Under the pieces are notes generated by a model. It saw only the letters and a program-made list of their open reading frames with translations. It did not search any database and had not been told where the DNA came from. Shown here in pieces: positions 1-10,684 of a stretch of DNA of 64,000 nucleotides. The DNA comes from Limnanthes douglasii subsp. nivea. Its lineage: Eukaryota > Streptophyta > Magnoliopsida > Brassicales > Limnanthaceae. The stretch covers positions 191,950,958 to 192,014,957 of the forward strand of contig JAUPFV010000005.1 in the NCBI GenBank assembly GCA_036936605.1, written 5' to 3'. Within the stretch, counting starts at the first letter, position 1. Each line of letters starts with the position of its first letter. A program made the translations under genes and the position numbers.

Positions 1-924
1 ATTAAAGCATAAGGCTTGGGTGACTTCCTCGCCAACTTCCAATTAGAAAGGACAACATATTGCAAAGACAACCAAAACCAAGCTGTATAGTCCGAGCTGA
101 TGGGAGCTCTAAGATTATGACTCTAGACATAAGTACAACTAACATCCCTCTTAATGGAACCATTATACAAATGAATAAAAAATTGGTTTCTATACTTCAA
201 ATAATGAAGCCAATTATGAGAAAACCATTACAAGATTGTGGCTCATCCATAGTTATGGAACCCGATGTGTTAAACTATTCACTGGCTCATAGTTGGTTTT
301 CAATCATGATCTGGGGAAATCTAAAGCAAAGAAAAAAACTCTCGTCCTTTATTTATATAATTTACTAACTGAGACTTTGAAATTTAAATTGATTGAGTAT
401 AAAAATATACCACATGCAGACAATGCAAAACTTTGATGCCCTTGTTAATTTATGAAGCACATAATTACCCTTTTAGGTAGTCCTACTAGAGAAGCCAACC
501 ATTTTATAGCCTACGTCATTCAGACTTTCTAAATAAGCATTACATGTGATTGTTATTAATAAACCACCAGATTGACGAACACAAATTTAGGAATTTTGAA
601 CCAAAATGACACTTTTAAAAAACAAAAGAGAGACTCGAAGCATCAAGATAACATTTTCTCACTATGCATGGATCATCGAAATACAGTATCGCCAAAGGAT
701 AATAAAACCATTCTCATATAACCTGTTTTAAAAAAAATATGCCTTCATTTTTGAAGAATTTTGTGACGGAGAATAAAAGGCTCACGTAATCTATTTAGGT
801 CATAGTGTTACCCATATAATCTATTTATGAAGCAATTCCCTTTTACAGGTAAAGTATGAATATATTAGGACAATTTCTAAGAGAATCATGAGGTTGGTAG
901 TGATAAGTCAAAAGGTGACTAAAG
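1..924 (+). mobile_element. Left part of decayed Ty3/gypsy element C, interrupted by element A
   Basis: Only the first ~480 bases show recognisable coding content (an RNase H, listed separately). The remaining ~440 bases hold no readable frame, but similarity of layout suggests they are the decayed RNase H-integrase spacer. Element A starts at 925, and integrase sequence of the same strand and type resumes at about 12310 on the far side of A. I infer that A inserted into this older element. No target-site duplication confirms this. The 5' part of C lies left of the window. Confidence 0.6.
40..475 (+). pseudogene. Degenerate second (Tat-type) RNase H domain of element C
   Basis: The forward translation shows VRADGSS (about 88-108) followed after a frameshift by TSNNEANYE. 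These match the first aspartate block and the NNEAEY block of the extra RNase H in element A. The third acidic block, SDSRLL in A, reads TGS-stop-LV here, so a catalytic aspartate is lost. Later fragments match the conserved linker (EYKNIPHADNAKL corresponds to HVPRAENMTADSL). The domain would have degraded the RNA of RNA-DNA hybrids during reverse transcription. It is dead, with several stops and frameshifts. Confidence 0.65.
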
Positions 925-1227
925 TGGGAATCTTGGATCTAGTGTATAATGTGACTAGAGAGGAAAGTGTAGAGAGAGAAAGTAGAAAAAATAATGTATT
1001 TAATAATGCCCACCAACCCAGAAAAAGTGGGCCTCCCTTATATAGTGGGTGAGATGGCCCCCACCTATTTCCTTTGTGGTCCTTCCACTTTTACAACTTG
1101 TCCATCACTTTCCAAACTTTAGGAATATTCTCCTCTAACTAATAATACATACAACAATAGGACAAATATATTTATTTTACTCAACAATTAATATTTATAA
1201 TCTCGAGCTCGGTGATTTATCTCCTCA
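925..1227 (-). repeat. 3' LTR of element A
   Basis: It aligns end to end with 12002-12303. On the - strand it begins TGAGGAGATA and ends GATTCCCA. It carries a TATATAAG-type TATA box (+ strand 1039-1045) followed by a CT-rich leader. On the internal side the - strand reads gactggggggctactcg directly before the LTR, a weak polypurine-tract candidate. Confidence 0.85.
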
Positions 1228-1530
1228 CGAGTAGCCCCCCAGTCTTCAGGAGCTTGTGAGTGAAGACTTGTTGTAGCTCAGCTAGGATAGCCTATGGCAC
1301 TTCACTGCATCCGGAACAGTTCCTTCACTAGTAGAGATGCGAAAATACGACTACATCGGGATTTTTATTTACCTTCTGGGCATCTCTCGCTCCTCGTTCC
1401 CGTGGCTATCAGTCCGTTTCTCATGAAACACTTGTGCCCGGCCCGTTCTCATTTCTCGTGGTACTTAGGAGAGAAAATTAGCTCTGTTTCTGGTGGCTCA
1501 GTCTTGGGCCATCATATCATAGGCTTTAGT

Positions 1531-2029
1531 TAGGGGTGGCAATTCGGGTGGTGTCCGGCCCAACCTGGCCCAACCTGACCCGGCCCGGTCAGGTTTTGTC
1601 CGACCCGAACTTAGAACGGGCTGGGTTCGGGTTCAGAAAATGTAACCCGCAACCGGGCCGGGCCGGGTTCGGGTTCAGAAAATGTAACCCGCAACCGGGC
1701 CGGGCCGGGTTGGGGTTTCAAATTTGTCCGGCCCGTTCCGGCCCGAAAATCATAATATATATATATATATAATATTTTTATATATAATAAATATAATATT
1801 TTTAAAAAATAAATTAATATATTTAAAATAAATTTAAAAATATTTAAAAAATATTAAAATTAATGTCCGCGGGTCAGGCCGGGTTGACCGGCGGACATTA
1901 GCGGACGGGCTCGGGTTTGAAAATATGAGCCAGGGAGCGGGTCGGGCCGGGTTCGTGCTCAAGTGTAAAAAGGCGGGCTCAAGCGGGCCGGCCTAAACTC
2001 AGCCCGCGGACGGCCCATTGCCATCCCTA
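1531..2029. mobile_element. hAT-type non-autonomous element (MITE), 499 bp
   Basis: Terminal inverted repeats TAGGGGTGGCAAT and ATTGCCATCCCTA bound the element, and the 8-bp sequence GCTTTAGT is perfectly duplicated outside it (1523-1530 and 2030-2037). An 8-bp duplication is the hAT signature. The ends are rich in CGGGTCGGGCC-like runs around a very AT-rich middle (about 1750-1860), a style common in plant hAT MITEs. There is no transposase. It sits between the 3' LTR and the antisense ORF of element A, so it inserted after A. Confidence 0.9.
1623..1706. repeat. Two tandem copies of a 42-bp GC-rich unit inside the hAT MITE
   Basis: The unit starting GGGTTCGGGTTCAG at 1623 recurs at 1665 with no visible change. 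The repeat lies just inside the left end of the MITE. Confidence 0.85.
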
Positions 2030-2341
2030 GCTTTAGTTGATGGGCCTAACTCAGGTCGAAAAGATTATACGGCCCATCTGCGAAGCGGTCTGTCACGCTC
2101 CTTGGCGTTGGTGTACACGTGAGACTCGCTTGAGGAACACACGAGTTCAGACGTTGTCGCACGTCTACCAGGCTAACTCGATGATTACCTATCTCTCTAG
2201 TAGCTGCTGATGACTTCCACGTGTCACTCTCTTATTTGAAGCGTGTCTGATCACACACCTCCCAAAGAGACTCTTCAACTTCTCGCGGCTCTTTTCGTTT
2301 GGACTTCCCCATACAGAAGGAAGTTAAGACACAAGGATGCT

Positions 2342-2349
2342 TATAAATA
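2342..2349 (+). promoter_or_regulatory. TATA box of the antisense ORF of element A
   Basis: TATAAATA lies 92 bp before the ATG at 2441. Between them is a CT/GA-rich stretch like a plant 5' leader (agagagagagtcttcc). It points along the + strand, against gag-pol. The equivalent ORF of element C has the same octamer upstream. Function is inferred. Confidence 0.5.
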
Positions 2350-2440
2350 TGCCTTCCCCTCAACCATTATTTTCTTCATCATAAAAATTCTAGAGAGAGA
2401 GTCTTCCTTACCAGTTCTAAAGAGAGAAAGTATTGTGTTT

Positions 2441-5272
2441 ATGAGAAAGAACGTCTCGAAGAAAAACCGAAAGCCTAAGGAGAAACCAAAATCTGTGTTC
2501 GGGTTTATCGATTACGCTAGCATTACTGATAGGCTGAAGAATACTGTGCTGCGGGATTGATTTGGGATTCCACAAAAAGTCCATATACACCCGTTCCTCC
2601 TACTCACGATCCTGTTCGGTCATCACCCGTGCCCGTGGAAACATTTTTTCCGCGAGAACCGCCTGCCGTCCAGACCCCCGAAGCAGTTCTTATTTCTTTG
2701 AGTGATCCTACCTCGAGCCCCCTGCCGGTCTTTCTGGCCACCTGAATACTGAACCAATAACTCCCACTGGTGATTTAGCCTTTCCTCCTTCTCCCATCCA
2801 AAATTTGAAGAAAATATCTTGGCCAAAGTTCCTTACAATGGGCGATTTTAGTGCATCATCAACACCCGAAATGGTGCACCTGACCGATACTATCATCGGT
2901 GTCCGGACAGGCGTTAACACCACCGCTACTCCTTGAGGTGTTGCTCAAAGAGATGCTGATAGTCAGAAGTCAGAAATAGAAGCTTTGAAAAAACTGCAAG
3001 AGAGCAACCCCTAGCATAAGCACATCGGTAGTAGCTCAAGATTTGTGAACCTCGCCTCGGTCAAAGCCAAAATAGTTGCTCGTTCTAAGATTTCGGAAGA
3101 AGCTGACCCCATCGATGCTGAAGGGAAAAAGACTGCTGTTGAAAAAACCTCAGAGGTGGCCGCCACGGCCGATCCAGAAGCTGGTCCCTTAGAGGGACGC
3201 CAAGCAGAAAAAGAGATTATCACCGAAGGTGAAGGAGTGGTTGCTGTTGTTCCTCCCGAAGAGCCTCTTCCTCTAGAGATCGAGGCAGTGATGACGACCA
3301 CTAACCATCGGTCTCTATCCAAGGACAACGTTATTAGTTTGTACGAAGGTAAATACTTTTATTACACTCTGAAAGAACAACCTGACCTACTAATCCGGTA
3401 GGGCAAATCAGAAAGCGTAAAAGTACATTTTCCCGTTCCTGGGGAGATGCCTTTACATGTTAGGTCATTCAACTGGGGTCTCAGACTCCGTTTGGACCCA
3501 GAGATTGCGAGGTATTTTGAGGTTATTGGTCTTTTTCCGTCCTAGCTGACTCCCAACGCTTGTACACGCTAATGTTTTGCATCATGTCCTCTCGGTTGTC
3601 TTGCCGTGTTATGCCGACCGAAGAGTATGTCGCCATGTCCGAGCTTTCTAAATCGCCAAAGTTACCTTTATTTTACTCTTCTTTGGGAAATACTTGGAAG
3701 ATCGTAAACGATTTCTTGGAGGGTGACAAGTCATGGAAGCATCAGTTCGTTTTTGTCAGCGGTTTTTGGGAAAATGGACGGCCCTATACTCCTGAGAACC
3801 CGAGACGGTTGTTGCGCACGTGGATTCATGATGGAAAAATATCGTCAGTGGTTTTTTTTAACATCCGAATCGTTGTTTCAGTTTGCAAGGAGCATATTCA
3901 GGAGCTGAAAAAAGATTACTTTGAAGATGCCAAGTTCACCTTTCAGATGTTAAAAGACTATGCTCGGAAGAACTGGGGTCGAGTGTTCCATAATTGCTTC
4001 AAGAATACCAATTTGATACTGAGCAACCTCTAGCGCTGCTCTAACGAGCCCCTGACCATAGAATAGTTGCGTCAACCACCCAGTTTGGTGGACTTGGTGG
4101 CGAAGACCGACGCGCCTGACGCGCATTTGTTTCCACCACAATGAAACAGGGCGTCGAGTAAGCGCTTGAAATCTGATAAAATTGCCGAGCAGGAAAATAA
4201 AGGTGAGGTTGAGGTTGAAGTTGAGAGAAAGGATTCGGCAGTTGTTGCGGATGCTGGGAAGGTTAGTTGTAAGGAGGATGTGAAAAAGAAACGGAAGAAG
4301 TCCGTGGCTGATGGTAATGAAGCCAAAAAGCCAAAAGCAACGAAGAGAAAGGTAGATGCTAAATCAGGGGCGGTCGGGACGGTTCTGCCGCTTGGTGAGA
4401 ATACTACTATTCCAGCTCTCTTCGAGCAGTATGGAAATAGTGCCAAAGACGGAGATCTTGTTACGCCAGCAGCGGCATCGGCAGAGAACGCCACTGTTGT
4501 GGTGATCGCCGATGAAGATGGAGTTGGTGAGCTCACCCCAGAGAAGAAAAGGGTCGGGCCCTCTGATGTAAAGAGAGTTGGCGAAGCCTCATCTAGCGGG
4601 ACGAAACCTCTGGTGCTTTTGGTACCTGAAAGCCCAAATACTTTTGCCTTGCAATGCAATGATGTCTTGTCTCTATCTCTATATAGCATGATTGTACCGT
4701 TAGCTATGGAAGAGAGACGGGCGAGGCAACTGAGCCAAGACTTATCAGATGCTAATGAACGAATTGTTGAGTTGGAGACAGAGCTCAAAGAGAAGGACGA
4801 GGGCAAAAAGCTTCTGGAGGATAGGGCTAAGAGCGCGGAAGAGAAAGCGTCGAAATCTGAGGCGGCCCTGACATCTCTTCAAGCAAAAACCAACTCCATA
4901 AGCTCTTCTCTTTCGCGAGTCATGAAAGATCGTGATAATAAGGAGTGTCACTTGGCGGTATTGAGGTTCCAGAACTAGTTTCTCCGGCACTTTATGGTAA
5001 AGAAAAATAAAGAACTTGACGAGCTCCGGGCTCTTGGCAAAGCTGAAAACGCCCGTGTTGTTGCAAAGTGTAAAAAGCTCATGGAGAGGGAAGTGGCCGA
5101 TGCTAAAGTCACTTACGTTTTAAACCTGCATAGCCAGTTTCCTGACCTGCCACTAGGCTCGATGTGGTTGGATGCCCCAGAAGAGGATCGTCCGCCCGGT
5201 GTTGTTTGTGAAGATGAGGTAAGAGATGACACCGATGTGTCAGATACTGATCCCGACGATGAAGATGCTTGA
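2441..5272 (+). pseudogene. Extra antisense ORF (aORF) of element A, broken
   Basis: This coding stretch runs opposite to gag-pol, between the tandem repeat and the 3' LTR, as in Tat-lineage elements. It starts MRKNVSKKNRKPKE, stops at 2558, and continues in pieces: an acidic/proline-rich stretch (3045-3401), a conserved central block (3560-4033, with the segments SGFWENGRPYTPEN and RKNWGRVFHNCF), a lysine-rich block with nuclear-localisation-like runs (4166-4420, KKKRKKS and KPKATKRK), a coiled coil (about 4700-5120) and an acidic tail ending TDVSDTDPDDEDA. The same order (charged, coiled coil, acidic tail) is seen in element B. Biochemical function is not known for this protein type. At least four frameshifts or stops. 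Confidence 0.7.
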
Positions 5273-5456
5273 ATTTGTTTGTTGTAGTAATATTTTTTGT
5301 TTTAGTTCTCCATTGCGGAGGCATATTTGGTAGAAGAATTGAAAAACGTTGTTTGTTGTGTTATGACTGTTTGTTCTCCGTTAAAGAAGATCAGGATAAA
5401 GATTTAGACTGAATTTTAGGGTTGGGATAAACGTAGATAAACTTAAGTTCAAAAAA

Positions 5457-5945
5457 CTTCTGAAAAGTTCGTGATAACTTGTGGATCAGTTAAAATCTGA
5501 AAAACCGGTTAAGGTTTGGTATAATATGCAGATCAATTTATTAATTGAAAATTTTCCTTTTGGATCGGGATATTTTTAGATCAGCTAAACATTGAAAAAC
5601 CAGTTAAGGTTCGGTTTAACATGTAGATCAATTTATCAATTGAAAATTTCCCTTTTGGATTGGGATAATTTGTAGACGAGTTAAACACTAAAAAACCGGT
5701 TAAGGTTCGGTATAATATGTTAATCAATTTATCAATTGAAAATTTCTTTTTTTGATCGAGATAATTTATAGATCAGTTAAAAATTGAAAAACCGGTTAAG
5801 GTTCGGTATAATATGTAGATCAATTTATCAATTGAAAATTTCCATTTTGGATCGGGATAATTTGTAGATCAGTTAAAAACTGAAAAAATCGGTTACTGTT
5901 CGGCATAACATGTAGAACAATTTATCAATTGAAAATTTTGGATTA
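5457..5945. repeat. Tandem repeat, about five copies of a 95-97-bp unit
   Basis: The block GGTTAAGGTTCGGTATAA recurs with starts near 5507, 5602, 5698, 5794 and 5891. Copies differ by scattered substitutions. It lies between the end of integrase and the end of the antisense ORF, the same place where elements B and D carry unrelated tandem repeats. Tat-lineage elements are known to have hypervariable tandem repeats in this region. Confidence 0.9.
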
Positions 5946-6158
5946 CCAAACTCAAGGATTTCGTCTATCAACTCGTTAGTTGATGGACTTTCCTTTAATA
6001 CTGCCTCCGGAATTGTAAAGGCAAAACGAGTAGATTAAACAGATCAGTTGCCATGGATGCCTCATTAAAACCTTCTTGCGCCACCAAGGTAGGAAAGAGT
6101 GCACCCCCGATTAAAAGTTTTTACATAGTCTAATTAATCATAAAAAAAAACTGAAAAT
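5946..6158. other. Spacer of element A between tandem repeat and integrase
   Basis: About 210 bases without an ORF. It includes a block (about 6055-6100, cctcattaaaac, then gccaccaaggtagg) that recurs in modified form at about 52929-52965 in element D, again just after integrase. This is a conserved non-coding segment of the family. Confidence 0.5.
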
Positions 6159-7424
6159 TTAATCCAAATAAATATTTAAATGCTCAATATTCCATGGAAG
6201 TCTCAAGAGTCGACCATGCTTGTCTTGGAGCATGTAGGTGCCGCTCTTGATTTTTTCCACGACTTGATATGGACCTTCCCGAATTGGTGCGAGCTTACCT
6301 AGGCTTTTGTCCTTACTGTGCAAAACAAATCTTCTCAAAACCATATCTCCAACCTTGAACTCTCGTCGGTGAACTCTCGACGCATACGACTCCTCATTAG
6401 GGTCTGGTAGTGTAGTGAATTTAAATGTGCTCGACTTTGCTTCTCCCCTACCAAATCAAGAGCCAAAGATCGGTCGTCTACATTCCTGTTCTCATCATAG
6501 CTCCCGACCCTGAAGGAGGGGAATATTATCTCGGCATGGGTTACCGCATCCATAGTCCGCCCATTTGCCGTTCGGGGAGTTGTGCGGTAGGCCCAAAGTA
6601 CTTCTTGCAAATAATCCGGCCATTTGCTAGCTTTTCCTTCTAAGTTTTTCTTGAGTCCGTCTACAATAGTTTGATTTGTGGCCTCGACCTGTCCGTTCGC
6701 CTGCGGGTGAAAATGTGCCGAAAAACATTGCTTGATTCTATGGGACGAGCAAAAATACTTTATTTTATTGCTATCAAACTGCGGTCTGTTGTCCATGGTG
6801 AGTCTCTAGGGAACCCCATATCTACAATAGATGTTTGACCAGATGAATTTGATGATATCTTTAGTCTTCGTTCCTGATAATGGTTCGGTCTCGACCCACT
6901 TGGAGAAGTAGTCCACTGCAACTACTATCATCTGCCTTCCGCCAGATGTCATCGGTAATGGTCCTACCAAATCGATTTTCCCATCGGTCAAAAGGGAGGC
7001 CCTCTGAGATTGATTCCAATGAAACAGTAGGCGTATAAATTACATTTGCAAACCTCTGACAAGTATCGCACGTTTTCACTATGCCCTTCGCATTAGCGGT
7101 TACGGTCGGCCAATAGAATCCTGAAACGAAACCCTCCTTATCAATGCTTTAAAGCCTTAATGAGCGCCCCCGTCTCCGTCGTGAAGCTCGGACAAAATTA
7201 TTTGTGATTCGTTCGTTGCCAAACATCTCAGTAATGGTATGTTGAAAGATTTCTTGTAAAGTACATCTCCCAAAAGCACATATCCCCGCGCTTTGTTTTG
7301 TATTTTTCTTGCCGATACTCTGTCCTCTGGTAAGGAACCCTTTGCGAGGAACTTTATAATATCCCTTCTCCAGTCCGACAAGGCTATCGAAGATTTTGAC
7401 AAGCGATTTCGGGTCGGCTGTCAA
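6159..7424 (-). pseudogene. Integrase of element A, frameshifted
   Basis: Read on the - strand the pieces give a zinc-finger half (CDTCQRFANV), the catalytic core with VVAVDYFSKWVETEPL, MDNRPQFDSNK and HPQANGQVEATNQT (the D, D and E blocks of a DDE integrase), the WAYRTTPRT block and a C-terminal domain with GPYQVVEKIKSGTYML ending at 6159. The acidic triad is still visible, but at least four frameshifts separate the parts. The enzyme would join element cDNA to chromosomal DNA. The tail after the last block is short and I see no chromodomain. Confidence 0.85.
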
Positions 7425-7467
7425 GCTCTGTTCTCCTAATGATTGAAGGATTTTCCTGAGTTATTAT

Positions 7468-7870
7468 TCATGGGTAGTTGTTCGAGAAAGATGTTGATGT
7501 GAGGGAGTCCGCGGTCATATTTTCAGCTCGAGGAACGTGCTCGTAAGTTATTTTGGTAAAAGAAGCAGCCAATACACGCAACACGGCCAGATACTGAACC
7601 ATATGCTTTTTTCTGGCCTCCGATGCACCCGACGCTTGGTTTATTAGTAATCGAGAATCACTAATGAGACGTACATGTATGGCACCACATACTTGCGCCA
7701 ATCTCAAACCAGCTAGAGTAGCCTTGTATTCAGCCTCGTTGTTGGATGTGGTGAAGCCGAAGCGGATTTCCTGATGCATCATCATTCCCGAAGGTGTGGT
7801 TATCTGCACGCCCGCCCTGCATCCACTGATATTTGATCCTCCATCAGTTTGGACTACCCATTCCTATGGT
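7468..7870 (-). pseudogene. Second (archaeal-like, Tat-type) RNase H of element A
   Basis: The - strand reads WVVQTDGGSN, then after a frameshift RFGFTTSNNEAEYKATLAGLR, VRLISDSRLLINQASG and HVPRAENMTADSL. These carry four acidic blocks of an RNase H fold. The domain is separate from the RNase H that follows reverse transcriptase (7942-8517). Having both in tandem before integrase is characteristic of Tat elements. A TAG stop precedes the first block and a frameshift follows it. Confidence 0.8.
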
Positions 7871-7941
7871 CTACTGGCCTCGGGAAATTCCACTTCTTTT
7901 GGTCGGCTCGAATGAAACTCTACCAAGAAATCAACTAAATA

Positions 7942-8517
7942 TTAGCCCTTTGTAGCCGTTCGTGGTTCAAAATCAATATCGAAATCGCCTAATTTGACCG
8001 ACCATTTGGACATTCGTCTAGATATGTCTGGCCGTTGCAGCACGTACTTGAGAGAAAATGATGTTCTGACAACTATCGAATGAGCCTGAAAGTATGGTTG
8101 CATCTTTCGCACCGCGGTAACTAGGACCAACGCCATCTTTTCAAGCTTGAGATATCTTGTTTCTGCATCTAACAAACTTTTGCTTACAAAGTCAACTTCT
8201 TTAAGGACGACCCCTGACTCGCTGACCAAAACTGCACTCACTGCATAATCAGAAACCGCTATGTACAAAAACAAAATTTCTCCCTTCAGAGGCTTTGTTA
8301 AAAGGCTTGAGGATGACAAGTAACTCTTGATCCCCGCGAAAGCCTCGTCGCAAGTTGATGTCCATGCGAAAGCTTTATCATTTCTTAGAACCTGAAAAAA
8401 TGGGGTACACTTGTCAGAGGAACGAGAGATAAATCGATTTAAACCTGCTAACCTCCTCGTCAGTATCTGAACTTCTTTGACATTCATCGGGGGTTCCATG
8501 CTAGTTAAAGCTTGCAA
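7942..8517 (-). pseudogene. First RNase H and connection domain of element A
   Basis: 191 codons are open. The start matches the RT-RNase H connection (ILTRRLAGLNRFISRSSDK, FFQVLRNDKAFAW). It continues into the Ty3-type RNase H (LFLYIAVSDYAVSAVLV, YLKLEKMALVLVTAVRKMQPYFQAH, RMSKWSVKLGDFDIDFEP). The catalytic region is weak, as expected in a lineage whose original RNase H is backed up by a second one. It follows the reverse transcriptase fragment after an interruption at about 8520. Confidence 0.8.
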
Positions 8518-8533
8518 CTAGGTCGGGTCTGCT

Positions 8534-9417
8534 TCAATCCCTTTTTTCGCTGACTAAGAACCCTAAAAACTTTCCTGATCGAACGCCTAAAAAGAATTTC
8601 TCAGGATTTAGCTTGAGGTTTATATCCCTTATGCTATCAAAGGTTTCTCTCATATCAACAAGATGGTTATCGTCGGTCTTACTTTTGACGAGCATGTAGT
8701 CAATGTAAACTTCCACGTTTCTCCCGATCTGTTCTCGAATGCCTTGTTTACTAGCCTTTGATACGTTGCACCTACGTTTTTTAACCCGAAGGGCATGACG
8801 TTGTAGCAGTATAGCCTTCGCCCGATTATGAAACTCGTGCTTTCCTGATCGCTCGGGTTTAATTTGATCTGGTTGTATCAAGCGCACGCATCCATAAAAA
8901 AAAGGTAACTTCTTTCCTGATGTTGAATCAACCAACTGATCGATTATTATTCCTTGGGGCATGCTCTGTTGAGGTCCGTGAAGTCCACACACATCCTTCA
9001 CTTGCCATATTTCTTTTTGACCAGAACGAGGTTGGATGTCCACAATGAATATTTTGACTCTTTGATTTGCCCGACGCTTAACATCATTTCAACTTCCCAT
9101 AGTATAATTTCTATTTTTTCTGGTGAGAATGCCCGACGTGTCTGCGAAATAGGTCGAACACTTCGGTTAACTGCTAAACTGTGGATAATTAGATCATCTG
9201 GAACTCCGATTATATCTTCCGAACACCAAGTGAATACATGTAACATTTCCTCCAACAACGAAATCAACTTCTCCTGAAAGTCTGGTGATAAATTGGTTCC
9301 AAGCTTCAAGATTTTTCCTTCTGTAAACTTGTAATTTTCACAATATTCATCGGTAGTTACCATGCCGGGGGCTTCTCGGGGATTGTCTACCGGTAGTGAC
9401 CCCAAAGGAAGCCCCAC
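8534..9417 (-). pseudogene. Reverse transcriptase of element A, frameshifted and active-site mutant
   Basis: The first piece (9417-8998) has HVFTWCSEDIIGVP and the start of the RT fold (SLWTSNLVLVKKKYGKW). The next (9043-8534) has VEVYIDYMLVKSK and LNPEKFFLGVRSGKFLGF. The usual YxDD box reads YIDY: the codon is TAC where GAC/GAT is expected, so the second metal-binding aspartate is lost. Motif A (normally MDAYAGY) reads MDACA with a stop after it. Several frameshifts lie between 8760 and 8900. The enzyme copied element RNA into DNA; this copy cannot. Confidence 0.85.
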
Positions 9418-9498
9418 TAATTTCTAGTCTTTTGCATGTACCATTTCTTGGTCGCCCTTTGGCGCCAGCGCGACACGGTAGCATTCTCGGGCTGGCTT

Positions 9499-10267
9499 CT
9501 AACTATTTCTCACGACTCCTACATTGTTACCGACCACGTATTTCAAACACTGATGAATTGTGGATGTCACCACGTGCATTTGTGACAGCCATGATCTGCC
9601 AAAAATTGTATTATGCGAAGTGGGCACATCAACTACCACGAATAGGACCATGACCTCTTTTTTGAACGGTCCACGACCGAGTTGCACAATGCCTTCGAAT
9701 TTGCCAATTACCACCGTTGTTGACCCTGTGAACCCAAAAATAGTCTGATCTGACCTTGAAATTATTCACGGAACTTCCGGTGTCCACGAGTATGCGGCAA
9801 ACTTCCTCTCCCGCGATTGTCGTCCCAATTACGACAACATCTTCATGAGGGCCTGCTATATCCCTCATATTATCGTCGTCAAAGTACATGATTGGTGATG
9901 GACTTTCGCGTAGACAAGGAGATGTCTTAGACTCCAACTGAGTTTCCAGATTAACGATGTGCCGTTTTCGGGAAGAATTGGTAATCCTTGCCACTGAATC
10001 GCCTCCAAAGATCGTCAGAAACTCAAAAAACTGACAAAGACTACTTACCTTCTTCCGACCCTTCATAAATTCTTCTTCGGTGACCCCAATGATATTTCGA
10101 TTGACGTCGAGAACTAAGTATTCCATGGATAAATCGAAAAGATCTGTAACCTCTGTTATGGCCATCGTCGTTTTCGGTTTCTGTATTGCCACTATTTCTT
10201 TTGGCATAACTCCTTGTTGTGCCCGCTTCTTCATGTACTCCAGTAACTTCGCATTCTCCACTAGCAT
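9499..10267 (-). pseudogene. Aspartic protease region of element A
   Basis: The - strand frame from 10267 contains LCQFFEFLTIFGGD and the protease active site ILVDTGSSVNN near residue 160. A frameshift near 9700 leads to the downstream flap/substrate region (FVVVDVPTSHNTIFGRSWL, STIHQCLKY). The DTG triad is intact, unlike in element B where it reads DTD. It would have processed the Gag-Pol precursor. Confidence 0.75.
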
Positions 10268-10684
10268 CTATATTTCTTTTTTCAAAGAGATACAATCCTT
10301 TGTGTCATGCCCTACGTCCTCGTGGTATCTACAATATCGATTATTCATGCTCTCCCGAGGGGTCATGATGGAAAATGGTCTTGGGTAGATTCCATTCTTT
10401 TTGGTCTTCTCGTAGATGGTTGACACACATTCGGTTAGGTCGACAAAGTAAGCGGGTCAGACCCACTTGTTGGAAATGGGTCAGGTGATCACATGATTGT
10501 TCTGCTTGACCTTCTATGCCTGGGATGCTTGGGTTTTGACCGGGTTAGGCTGAGCACTTGGGGGAGTGTGTTAGTTGGTTGAGGCTGCGGGACTTAGCTA
10601 GACTGAGTATTTTGCTAGTAACGATCGAGGCATGCGCACTCTGCTGGATTTGGGCTGCTAGTTCAGACGCCTCTGTCTTCTTAA
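10268..10684 (-). other. Gag-protease linker of element A
   Basis: About 420 bases with no long frame. Short - strand stretches near 10270-10350 read like a CCHC-type zinc knuckle or its remnant (HDTKDC, CRYHEDVGHD-like), followed by low-complexity sequence. I read it as the decayed nucleocapsid part of gag. Confidence 0.4.

Noticed and set aside
1294..1772. Two ~80-codon ORFs on the + strand
   Set aside because: They cover the 3' end of element A and the GC-rich MITE end; composition explains the open frames.
4072..4806. 244-codon ORF on the - strand
   Set aside because: It is the antisense shadow of the element A aORF; the + strand frame has the coiled coil and motifs shared with element B.
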